From positions 2,594,501 through 2,658,500 of the forward strand of contig NC_083586.1 of NCBI RefSeq assembly GCF_027579695.1: 64,000 nt of DNA, given 5' to 3'. Position 1 is the stretch's first letter. The number at the start of each line of letters is the position of its first letter. The notes under the pieces were generated by a model, which saw nothing but the letters and a program-made list of their open reading frames with translations, did not search any database and was not told where the DNA came from. A program made the position numbers and the translations under genes. This document shows, in pieces, positions 51,801-61,712 of the stretch. Source of the stretch: Neoarius graeffei. Taxonomy: Eukaryota; Chordata; Actinopteri; Siluriformes; Ariidae.

Positions 51801-53943
51801 CTATTTATTAATTCTTTTGATGAACTGATTGTTGAACTGATTGAGTTTTTTATGACTTATGAATGAACTGTAATATACTATTTGATTCTTTTGATGAACT
51901 GGTTGACAGTTAGGATATTTACTTCGTACGAAGTAGGGGAATGGCAATGAAATCGGTTTTATCGGGGTAAAGTATGTATTTTTTTTTTTAATCAAGTCCA
52001 ACTTTACCACACTGACACTCTTGCTCAGCCCTGACACTTTATACAGCCCTATTGTCGAGGAAGGAAAGGGATACTGGAAGTAGGAGTCCTTCTTTCTAAA
52101 GGTTCGGAAAATTATGAAAGTCTCACAAGCTACCCTGACAATGTTTTCAACAATCCCAATGTCCTCAAGAATTTGTATGCCATTGTCTCCACAGTTGGTT
52201 AAGGTGAACTTTTCAGTGACAACCTTACGGTACTGATCCCCATGCTCTAAGTGAGGCACCACTGGACCATCATAGTGATGATGCATGTACTTGTGGCTGT
52301 TCTGGTTTGAGTCTGTCTCTGTGGGCATCTCTGAAAGCCTCTTAACGACTTGCTGCAAAGGCAGGTGAGGCTTGTGTAACAGGCTCTTCAAGTGGCCTAA
52401 ATAGTTTTCATAAGGAAAACATGCAATGTTGTCTAGGGGACCAAAGACCTTGTATTCTGCTGCCAGGTGTGTCAACCCATGGACATTATAAGTGATTTCA
52501 GTTTTCCCGTACAGTTGCCCAAAGTGATTGACGAATGAAATAAGCAATTCATTAGCACAGTCTATCATGCTCTCAGCTGTTCCTGGTGACAGAAGGAGGT
52601 GCATTGCCACAGAAAACAACAAAAAGTTGTTGTACATCTCTATGGGTATGCTATTGTTAAGAACTACAGGGCCAGCATATAGCATCAAGTACCGCAGTTC
52701 AGTTGCCTTCCACCTATCGATCTCTGAGAGGGCCCTGGGCTTGCGACTGAACTCAGTTGGGGTGTAGGGACTCAGTTGGCAGAGTTTATCAGAGATTTCT
52801 GTAATCGTGCGGCTACCCAACCTATTTTTCAGTGACTTCCCTTTTATCCAGATATTCAGCAGTTTTCTGGTTACTCCGAGACAACATGAATGCATGTAGT
52901 CTGAGGGAAACATTGTTACCATTTTCACCACAGAAGCTAGGGGAGACAGTGTTTGATTTAAGTGGTGGTCCTCATCAACCATTGAGTTGAAGTCTTCATC
53001 AGTTCTCAGTTTCGCATTAACTTCCGGGAAGACCATTTTGCCTTGCCATTCACCCACTTGAACACACATCACAGCCAGAGTAACCATTGTGGCCCTTTAT
53101 GTTTTTGAGAGAGGCTCGGGCAGGGGCATCACACACAAATGAACCAACTTTAATCAGTATCTGCCGTCCATTGTGCCAAATACCTTTCTCTAGGATCTCT
53201 TTCAGCTCTGCTATGAATGGCCCCAAATACTCAAACACACTTTTTGGCTTACCAGCACCACAAAAGAGGCCCACAAGAAATGGTGACCTGGTAGGATCCA
53301 CATTCACTGTGGCAAGAATTGGCCAGAATTGCAGTTTACTACTCTTAAACAGTGGCAGTCCATCCACATTGAACTGCAGCCACAAAGTGTTACCAGAGAA
53401 GGTCAAAGCTTTTAGTCTTGACATCAGCCCTGTGGCTAGCCCACAATGGTGATATTCCCCGCCTTCCATCTCCTGAGTTGGTACTTCAGCTCGCGTCCTA
53501 AGAACTGTCCGAGCATCTTTGGGCAATTTTGGGTGAAACACGCACAAAATGCTCAAAAGTGCAGTCAGAGCCACTAGAGAGACTGAAAATTTTGAAGCCC
53601 AATACCTCAAACTAATCAACAAAAACTCAAGGCTGGGTTCCTCCTCATGTTCTGAATCTGAGTCATTATCATTTACAGTGTCCATTGGCTCATGGGTCTC
53701 GTTATCGAGTGAATTTGGCTCATTTTCCCAATCCTCACATATGGGTACATCCTCTGTACCTGGGCCAGAGGCTGACAAACCTGACTGTATTTCTACACTC
53801 TGGCAATCAGTACGTTTTATTATGATTGTGCTGCCTTGCATATTTGAACCTCTAAATTTCTCTTCAAAGGTCTGTAAAATATCAGCTTCTGTGGCCTTAA
53901 GCTGTGACCTAATTTTGCGCCTCTTTGACCAGCGTGAAGCCAT
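51801..53943 (-). pseudogene. Tnp2-like CACTA transposase of element B, one frameshift
   Basis: Start ATG 53943 (Met-Ala-Ser-Arg-Trp-Ser-Lys-Arg-Arg). An acidic N-terminus, then Phe-Asn-Val-Asp-Gly-Leu-Pro, Gln-Phe-Trp-Pro-Ile-Leu, Gly-Leu-Phe-Cys-Gly-Ala-Gly-Lys-Pro, Asp-Ala-Pro-Ala-Arg-Ala and Gly-Cys-Asp-Val-Cys. One extra base near 53050 shifts the frame. In the next frame follow Met-Val-Asp-Glu-Asp-His-His, Asp-Tyr-Met-His-Ser-Cys-Cys-Leu-Gly-Val, Glu-Ile-Asp-Arg-Trp-Lys-Ala and Phe-Pro-Tyr-Glu-Asn-Tyr-Leu-Gly. The C-terminus extends about 130 residues beyond that of element A. Only this single lesion separates it from an open frame of about 710 codons. Confidence 0.78.
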
Positions 53944-54300
53944 TGTGGAAGTGGTGTACCAATTCAGAAAAGGCACTTGCTTACTTGACAAACAATGAAT
54001 TTTCTGGGGAAAGAGGGGAAAAAAGGAGAGTACAGTGTTGGCAAACAGCATTTCACTCACTTGTGCAGCAAAGCATATGATAACAGTATGTTAAATTATC
54101 TGTATGAGAAACAGTTGGGCACCTAATATTTTTAGACTATTACTTTTTCATTTTCTATTACTTTCTGCTGTTTTTAGAACATAATGTTGTGAATTGTTTG
54201 CACAGACAGTAGCATAACATTACTGTGATAATGTCCATAATACTTGTAATAGGCTTGTAATAGGCTACGAGTTCATTTCTGGCTAGCTGCTGAGCTATCG
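53944..54300. other. Upstream region of element B transposase
   Basis: T-rich tract near 54000-54030 (minus strand) and no further exon recognised. It contains the presumed promoter but no clear motif. Confidence 0.3.
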
Positions 54301-54302
54301 GC

Positions 54303-54540
54303 CCGGACCTTTAGCTCAGCGGCTTCGCACCGATGCTCTCAAGCCGGACAGAGGGACGTTGATTAGAAGGTTGCGAGTTCGAGCGAACTGTTGCAGGATG
54401 ACCTTGGTCACACATGCAGTGTTTCATTCAAAATCGACATTCCGCCTTGATCGCTGATCCTAGGTAAAGGGACTAGGATCTACATTGCAGTGCAACACAA
54501 TTGTATTAAGTGGGCAATGTATTAAGTGTGTTAAGTGTTA
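54303..54540 (+). repeat. tRNA-derived SINE-like sequence
   Basis: TAGCTCAGCGG (about 54312) fits an A box and GAGTTCGAGCG (about 54388) resembles a B box. The body differs from the window's main SINE family. The end is not resolved, because a hAT begins at 54545. Confidence 0.4.
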
Positions 54541-54544
54541 CAGC

Positions 54545-54811
54545 CAGGGCCGTAACTACCATTGAGGACACCGAGGTCATGTCCTTGGCATTTTTTTCCC
54601 ACGGTATTTTTTTTTTTTTTCACTCAGAAATGTGAAATTAATACATGATGAAAATCGTTCTGACTTTGATCGGTGGAAAATTCTAAATTCAGCTTGCATC
54701 CCCCTGTTCTCATTTGTTTGTTTAAAAATAGTCCACATCAGTGGCGGCTGGCCCATAGGGGGCGCTCGGGCGCCGCCCTCACAGATGTGGAGGAGGAAAA
54801 TAAAAAAAAAA

Positions 54812-54884
<73 letters not shown>

Positions 54885-56728
54885 AAAATTTTTTTTTTTA
54901 TTTAAACAACATTTCCACCAACTGACTCTTATTCAACAGTGAATTTCCACCGAAAGACTCGGATCATTTCTCTTCTTGGGCGCTCGTCAAAGCGCCTCAG
55001 AAGTGCAGCGAAATAGCCAATCGTGTATGGTTGCTAGGGAAAAATAAATATTTGGCCAATCGGCATCGCCGAATTTAATGGTTTTGGGGCGCTGGAAATT
55101 TCGCCCCTGCTACAGAAAATGCATCTCTCTCTCTCTGGTTAGAGGTGATGTTCAAAACTAGATTTTTGGTTCATACTGGACAATAATCACATCTTTCTTG
55201 TCATAGTTTGTATTCACAACAAGAGTGTCAACACTGTTTCACTCCCCCTCTCTCGTTTCACAGACAGACACCTAGCTCAGAACACACACGCACACACCAT
55301 TTCATAGTCACACACACAAGAAATACTCACCTTAGAATCACACACACACACACACACCACCTCTCTATTTTCATACAATCACTCAGTCCCCCTCTCTCAC
55401 ATTCACACACACAGTTGATTTGCATAGATTCAGCTGAAATCATACCCTTGCTGTAAACTTCTCAAGAACTTGAGTATTGTATTTGATACCGTTCCTTTCC
55501 TATATTAGGTTCCATAAATGGAGCCTATAGCTGTAAATTGTTAATTTACTTTATCTGTGAAACTGCTGATTTTGAGAAGGAAATTAAATTATTATTGTGG
55601 AATTGTCATTTTCTGACTGTTCATTTGAATGCTTATACTGGACTAGGCAGGGAAATCTATTGGCGCACACCAGCCCCACCAAGAATTTTTTTCACCAGCC
55701 GCCACTGGTCCACATAATCATTTTTAAACGAAGCCGAAATATCCGACATTGGAAACATTTCATCTTAGGCAGCCTCGCGATAGTCAGCTAAGCACCACGG
55801 GATATACAAGAGCTGAGAAGTGTTCTCATCAAGGTCCGACTCCGCAGCCAGGCAGTTTGTCAATTAGTCGTGGAATCTGAAAATTGACATAAGATGAAGT
55901 CTACTACACTAAAACAAACCAAACTCAGCTCTGGAAAGTCAGCAAGTGAGAGAAAAAGAGGGAAGAAGGGGAGTTAATTTTGCCAGTCCGGAATGCTTAT
56001 GATCATTAACAGTGCAATTTTAATTAGCATTTCAAGCAACAACAGTCGAAGCCACTTAGCTAGATAGGATTCGGCACAAACTCTTTTATTCTCTCTCTCG
56101 ATTTGATTTGGTGCGTTTCAGATCAGAAAAGGCTGGACAGTCGTGACCTGTTTATGAAGTTATTGGGTGCTGACGAGACTTGAGCTATTTTGCTAACTTA
56201 CCAGACTATAGGCTAACGTGAACACGACACTATTGTTTTGATCATTGGTTGTATTTTCGAACGGAAATGAAAACGGGTAGCAAACTTATGTTCACATTTT
56301 ATTTACAACATGATGTACCACCTCTGACTGCTTTCTGTCAATCATGAAGAGCCCAGCCGCGTTCACAGCTCCTCCGATCACCAATAATAGTAGTAATAAT
56401 GATGATAATGTTTTAAAATCAAATAGAGGACACTGGAGAGGGAGAGCCAGGAGAGGAAGAGAAGCGAAGAGCACACTCACACTAACTCACTCACTCACAC
56501 TCTCTCTCTCACACACACACACAATACTTTTGTGATCGTGCAGTTTTGCAATTGTTAAAATAAACATGTTCACCTACATGTTCATCTTGTTGGGCTTGTG
56601 ATTTTGACTCGTTTCCAAAATGTATGAAAAGTCACCATATTAGGACGGGTTTTTTTTTTTTTTTTTGGCAAATAAGATGTATCGCAATGTTTGACCTCAG
56701 TATTTGAAAAATCCTGGCTACTGCCCTG
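54545..56728. mobile_element. hAT-type transposon, 2.2 kb, non-autonomous
   Basis: The ends CAGGGCCGTAACTACC and (inverted) CAGGGCAGTAGCCAGG pair with a few mismatches. GTTACAGC is duplicated outside at 54537-54544 and 56729-56736. No transposase frame. A short Lys/Ser-rich frame from ATG 55893 may be a remnant first exon. Confidence 0.85.
54739..55707. mobile_element. hAT-type transposon nested in the previous one
   Basis: The ends CAGTGGCGGCTGG and CAGCCGCCACTG are inverted; GTCCACAT is duplicated at 54731-54738 and 55708-55715. It contains an (AT)n tract of about 60 bp (54818-54880) and (CA)n-rich stretches at 55280-55420. No coding capacity. Confidence 0.9.
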
Positions 56729-57345
56729 GTTACAGCAACTATGACACCAGTGAAGTCATTGAGCTAACTAACCTGCAGTTTATCAAGCTTGCTAGCAGGC
56801 TAGCCTACTTGACAGCTTGCGTTGCTGATCGGAGTTGATCGGAGGAAATCGGCCGTGACAGCACGCTGTGGCAGTCTATGTATCGCGTGAACTATACATT
56901 GAACTATGTGTAAGGATTAAATGCTGAAAGTGCTGCTTACCTGTAATTGATCCCGGATCCGAGAACGGGTGCCTGTGCGCCGCTGCCGGTCTTTGTCTGT
57001 CCCGTTCAACAATGATCGATGACTTTTCAATCATCTTTCCCGGTCAACTATATATCGATGGCTTTTCGACCATACGTGATTTCCCGGTCAACACAAAATC
57101 AATGACTTTTCAACATGACTGTTATCACCCGGTAAACCAAATATCAATGATACATCAATCATAATAAGGACGACTATAAATCAATGTTGTTTCAATATCA
57201 CTGCTGTCAACTTTATTTTAGGTCGGGTTACATCGGTTTAACAATGGTGATTCAACATCTATTTTGCATCAAGATTTCAATGTCGACCATTCTGATGATT
57301 CAGATGGAAAATCAATATCTATTCAATGTCAGCTTGCTATCTGGG
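56729..57345. repeat. Right subterminal repeats of element B
   Basis: From about 57010 the sequence alternates TCAATGA, TTTCAAC/TTTCGAC and TCAACATC words, ending in the terminal inverted repeat. The first 250 bp hold nothing recognisable. Confidence 0.55.
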
Positions 57346-57431
57346 TATGAGTTCCAAAATGATGTCTTTTACATTACTTCTGTTACGATTGTCCATCTCG
57401 CGTCTGTTACAAATTAATTACAATCTAGCTA

Positions 57432-59029
57432 CAGTGGTGCTTGAAAGTTTGTGAACCCTTTAGAATTTTCTATATTTCTGCATAAATATGACCTAAAACA
57501 TCAGATTTTCACACAAGTCCTAAAAGTAGATAAAGAGAACCCAGTTAAACAAATGAGATAAAAATATTATACTTGGTCATTTATTTATTGAGGAAAATGA
57601 TCCAATATTACATATTTGTGAGTGACAAAAGTATGTGAACCTCTAGGATTAGCAGTTAATTTGAAGGTGAAATTAGAGTCAGGTGTTTTCAATCAATGGG
57701 ATGACAATCAGGTGTGAGTGGGCACCCTGTTTTATTTAAAGAACAGGGATCTATCAAAGTCTGATCTTCACAACACATGTTTGTGGAAGTGTATCATGCC
57801 ATGAACAAAGGAGATTTCTGAGGACCTCAGAAAAAGTGTTGTTGATGCTCATCAGGCTGGAAAAGGTTACAAAACCATCTCTGAAGAGTTTGGACTCCAC
57901 CAATCCACAGTCAGACAGATTGTGTACAAATGGAGGAAATTCAAGACCATTGTTACCCTCCCCAGGAGTGGTCGACCAACAAAGATCACTCCAAGAGCAA
58001 GGCGTGTAATAGTCGGCGAGGTCACAAAGGACCCCAGGGTAACTTCTAAGCAACTGAAGGCCTCTCTCACATTGGCTAATGTTATTGTTCATGAGTCCAC
58101 CATCAGGAGAACACTGAACAACAATGGTGTGCATGGCAGGGTTGCAAAGAGAAAGCCACTGCTCTCCGAAAAGAATATTGCTGCTCATCTGCAGTTTGCT
58201 AAAGATCATGTGGACAAGCCAGAAGGCTATTGCAAAATGTTTTGTGGACAGATGAGACCAAAATAGAACTTTTTGGTTTAAATGAGAAGCGTTATGTTTG
58301 GAGAAAGGAAAACACTGCATTCCAGCATTAGAACCTTATCCCATCTGTGAAACATGGTGGTAGTAGTATCATGGTTTAGGCCTGTTTTGCTGCATCTCAG
58401 CCAGGACGGCTTTCCATCATTGATGGAACAATGAATTCTGAATTATACCAGCGTATTCTAAAGGAAAATGTCAGGACATCTGTCCATGAACTGAATCTCA
58501 AGAGAAGGTGGGTCATGCAGCAAGACAATGACCCTAAGCACACAAGTCGTTCTACCAAAGAATGGTTAAAGAAGAATAAAGTTAATGTTTTGGAATGGCC
58601 AAGTCAAAGTCCTGACCTTAATCCAATCAAAATGTTGTGGAAGGACCTGAAGTGAGCAGTTCATGTGAGGAAACCTGCCAACATCCCAGAGTTGAAGCTG
58701 TTCTGTATGGAGGAATGGGCTAAAATTCCTCCAAGCTGGTGTGCAGGACTGATCAACAGTTACCGCAAACGTTTAGTTGCAGTTATTGCTGCACAAGGGG
58801 GTCTACTGAAAGCAAAGGTTCACATACTTTTGCCACTCACAGATATGTAATATTGGATCATTTTTCTCAATAAATAAATGGTCAAGTATAATATTTTTGT
58901 CTCATTTGTTTAACTGGGTTCTCTTTATCTACTTTTAGGACTTGTGTGAATATCTGATGATGTTTTAGGTCATATTTATGCAGAAATATAGAAAATTCTA
59001 AAGGGTTCACAAACTTTCAAGCACCACTG
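57432..59029 (+). mobile_element. Tc1 transposon, full length, inactive
   Basis: 1598 bp with inverted ends (CAGTGGTGCTTGAAAGTTTG on the left), each inverted repeat about 200 bp. TA is duplicated at 57430-57431 and 59030-59031. The end fragment at 14765 belongs to the same family. The single gene inside is a pseudogene. Confidence 0.95.
57797..58840 (+). pseudogene. Tc1 transposase
   Basis: The paired HTH region is readable (Ser-Val-Val-Asp-Ala-His-Gln-Ala-Gly-Lys-Gly, Gly-Arg-Pro-Thr-Lys-Ile). A frameshift near 58235 destroys the first catalytic Asp context. Stops follow at about 58330, 58377 and 58653. The second Asp (Gln-Gln-Asp-Asn-Asp-Pro-Lys-His) is kept. The third catalytic residue, Glu in the usual Asn-Pro-Ile-Glu, is Lys here. 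It cannot be active. Confidence 0.92.
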
Positions 59030-59373
59030 TATATACCATGTTAATCTTATTGAAAGAATGTGTATGTTTATTCTACTACACATGTTTATTAATTATATTT
59101 GCTAAAACATCACCTTCCTGTGTTTCAAAAAGTAATTCTACATTGTTAAAATTGAGAATATATATGTCCACAGCACTTCTGTTACGTTCTGACTTTGGCA
59201 TATAAATGTTTTTATTACATCTCAGAAAATTAAAGTTATCTTTTAACATATCATTCATTAAAGATTACATGTTTTGTGACCTGATGGTAAAAAAAAGAAA
59301 TGATTTTAGGTGAATTTTTAAAAATAAGTTCATGTCCCCATTTCAGTACCCATAAGCATGGAATCACTCATAT

Positions 59374-59640
59374 ATAAATTTGTTGATCATTTTAGGAAAA
59401 TGCCATATTCATAAAGCCAAGTTTAGTCATTCAAAACCTTCATTTATAGCCTTTGAAAAGGAAACTGAACAGGAAATCAAAATCATCTCTAACTCCAAAA
59501 ACAAGAAAGCTGCTAATTTTTTTTCATTTGTGCTTATTATTTCATGTTTTTATTTGAAAACTCCCCCTGGCTCTTGGTTTGTTGTTTGTGTATTAATAAC
59601 TGTATTTATATTTTGTTGCTGTTATTTTCAATAAAGATTA
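59374..59640 (+). pseudogene. L1-type ORF2 C-terminus and 3' end
   Basis: Reads Ile-Leu-Gly-Lys-Cys-His-Ile-His-Lys-Ala-Lys-Phe, then Lys-Pro-Ser-Phe-Ile-Ala-Phe and Ser-Lys-Asn-Lys-Lys-Ala. This is the closing segment of fish L1/Tx1 ORF2. It ends in AATAAAG and an A-run at 59631-59649, the expected L1 tail. Confidence 0.65.
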
Positions 59641-59649
59641 AAAAAAACA

Positions 59650-59906
59650 TTGCTTGTGTTGCAGGGATAATTTTAGACTGCAGGCAGCTGCTCCACTGTG
59701 TTTATCACATAAATACCCAATAAAAAAGTAGCTTGTATGGCCATTGCCATGCTACTTGATCAATAAAAGAGTTAAGCTACTGAAAAGCTATTTGAGCTTA
59801 ATTTTTAGTTAAGTTACTCATGATGCTACTTGTAGTGACGCTACTGCCCAACACTGAATTTCCCTTTGGACGGACACTTTTTGGAGACATCAAGATTTTG
59901 ACAGAA
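59650..59906. other. Unassigned spacer
   Basis: Nothing recognised beyond a Thr/Tyr-coded repeat of GCTACT words at 59747-59840. Confidence 0.3.
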
Positions 59907-59920
59907 AGCTTCTTGGGCAG

Positions 59921-60272
59921 GGGGCAACATGGTGGTGTAGTGGTTAGCACTGTTGCCTCACAGCAAGAAGGTCCTGGGTTCAAGCCCAGCAGCTGATGGG
60001 GGCCTTTCTGTGTGAAGTTTGCATGTTCTCCCTGTGTCTGCATGGGTTTCCTCTGGGTGCTCTGGTTTCCCCCAAAGGCATGCAGGTTAGGCTAATTGGT
60101 GGCTCTAAATGTGAGCGTGAATGGTTGTTTGTGTCTATGTGTCGGCCCTGCAATGACCTGGCAACTTGTCCAGGGTGTACCCTGCCTCTCGCCCATAGTC
60201 AGCTGGGATAGGCTCCAGCTTGCCTGCGACCCTGTAGGACAGGATAAGCAGCAACTGATAATGGATGGATGG
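59921..60272 (+). mobile_element. tRNA-derived SINE, diverged (copy 7)
   Basis: Same order of blocks as copy 1 with many substitutions. The tail is (ATGG)n instead of (ATGAG)n. The target repeat AGCTTCTTGGG(C/T)AG at 59907-59920 and 60273-60286 has one mismatch. The oldest copy in the window. Confidence 0.9.
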
Positions 60273-60286
60273 AGCTTCTTGGGTAG

Positions 60287-60501
60287 TAGTGCCTAATTGG
60301 TGCAACAGAAAAGCATTCACCCTATCATCTAGAGATTGTGAGTCCAAATCCTGATGTCAAAAGTCAGGAAGGGCGAGGTGTCAACTGCAAGTAACACTAG
60401 CCAAATGTCTGAGTTCCTACAAATAGAAATGGGTAGACAGCTGGTGTGTGATGCTGTATGAGCAGCAGTTCAAATAGATAAGCAATAAGGACTGACTGCC
60501 C
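60287..60501. other. Unassigned; possible tRNA-derived piece
   Basis: 60287-60360 contains GCCTAATTGGTGCAACAG and GAGTCCAAATCC, weakly like A and B boxes. Not strong enough to call. Confidence 0.25.
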
Positions 60502-61700
60502 AAATGACTGGTCCAAATTTAAAGACCTTCGACGAAAAACCAAACAGAAGCTTGCTTGCAAAAAGAAAGATCATGCCTCCAAGCTCAGAGACTCTTTGTT
60601 TGAGAACCCCAACTGTTTTTGGTCTCTTGTCAAATCATCCATGACACAGCGTACTAGTCCCACATACCTCCATGATGGTCAAACCTTTGTGACAAACAGT
60701 GTTGACAAAGCTAACTTGCTGAATTAATTCTTCCATTCTGTATTTACTATTCATGATACAACACCTCCAGGCACAGACAACACTCCAACTGCAACATTTA
60801 TTCCTCGCTTGTCAAGTGTCGAGCTCACTTTTGATGGTGTGATGAAAGCTCTATACTTGTTGCATCCAAAGAAAGCAAGTGGACCTGATGAAATCCCTGG
60901 GATGATTTTAAAGAACATGGCTCAAGCTATTGCACCATTGCTGTGTCGACTGTTCAATTTGTCTCTATCATTAGGAACAGTTCCTAATAAATGGAAATGC
61001 GCCAACGTAACACCTATTCATAAACGAGATGATGCATCTATCGTTGCTAATTACAGACCGATCTCCCTGCTGAGTATCATCTCTAAAATACTAGAACGGA
61101 GTGTCTTCGATCATTGTCATCACCATTTGTTTCCTTATCTGTACCACCTACAACATGGATTCCAAAAGAGGAAATCAACAGTGACGAATTACAGTCTACC
61201 ATGATATCGTGGAAAGTATAGCTAGTGGTAATGAAGTTGATGTGGTTCATCTTGATCTATCAAAGGCATTTGATAAGGTATCACATCAATTGCTATTATT
61301 CAAACTGCAATCATATGGGATCTCAGGATCTCTACTTCAATGGTTCAAGAGCTATTTGCGTGACAGACAGTAGCGTGTCATCTTGGATGGTGCTTATTCT
61401 GACTGGTTACTCGTATCATCTGGTGTTCCTCAAGGCTCCATACTTGGACCACTTCTCTTTCTTATCTATGTCAATGATATGCCAGATTATGTACAAGGTG
61501 ACTCCAAACTTGCCCTCTTCGCTGATGACTCGATGCTGTACAAAGTTATCAAATCTGAACCATGTAAGGAATCCCTTCAAGATGACATTGATTGTATTCA
61601 CCGCTGGAGTGTTGACTTGCACGTCATTCAACGCTTCCAAATGCAAAGTCGTCAACATGTCTAAGAAAAGAATCCAAACCGCTAATTACCAGTACCATCT
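60502..61700 (+). pseudogene. Non-LTR reverse transcriptase, I/jockey group, fragment
   Basis: RT blocks in order: Lys-Lys-Ala-Ser-Gly-Pro-Asp, Asn-Tyr-Arg-Pro-Ile-Ser-Leu-Leu, Gln-His-Gly-Phe, Leu-Asp-Leu-Ser-Lys-Ala-Phe-Asp, Gly-Val-Pro-Gln-Gly-Ser-Ile-Leu-Gly-Pro, catalytic Phe-Ala-Asp-Asp (about 61520), and Ser-Lys-Cys-Lys-Val. Breaks: TAA near 60724, a frameshift near 61190, TAG near 61371 and a shift near 61620. The endonuclease is missing, and the element is cut by the next LINE near 61713. Confidence 0.85.
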
Positions 61701-61712
61701 TGGTACTGGTAA

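Larger units (their letters stand above)
45432..57345 (-). mobile_element. CACTA/EnSpm-like DNA transposon B, both ends present
   Basis: The termini CCCAGATAGCAAGCTGACA (left) and TGTCAGCTTGCTATCTGGG (right) are perfect inverted repeats, with TA outside both (45430-45431 and 57346-57347). Hundreds of bases inside each end are packed with TTGAAACGATGT/TGATTCAAC words. The minus strand carries a transposase (53943-51801) and a DUF4806-like accessory gene (51696-45819). Nested hATs, a solo LTR and MITEs bring the length to 11.9 kb. Confidence 0.85.
45255..59369. mobile_element. MITE shell with long inverted repeats, now split
   Basis: 45255-45423 and 59201-59369 are inverted copies, starting GAGTGATTCCACGCTTATG on the left. 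ATAT is duplicated outside (45251-45254 and 59370-59373). Without the nested transposons the element would be about 600 bp. It has no coding capacity. Confidence 0.8.
42790..59640 (+). mobile_element. L1/Tx1-type LINE shell, split by many insertions
   Basis: ORF1 (43162-44019), a few ORF2 fragments (about 44413-44480 and 45179-45254) and the ORF2 C-terminus plus 3' end (59370-59640) lie in order and orientation on the plus strand. The right and left parts join in frame across the MITE insertion at 45255-59369 (Glu-Leu-Tyr-Ile-Asn). Most of ORF2 is missing. The left limit is uncertain. Confidence 0.6.

Noticed and set aside
53050..53087. Programmed frameshift in the element B transposase
   Set aside because: The join needs just one base and has no slippery motif; element A encodes the region in one frame. 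A mutation or sequence error is simpler.
54818..54885. Tyr-Ile repeat proteins
   Set aside because: Translation of an (AT)n microsatellite inside a hAT element.
60287..60360. A tRNA-like gene
   Set aside because: A- and B-box-like words exist but no cloverleaf or close tRNA match could be drawn.
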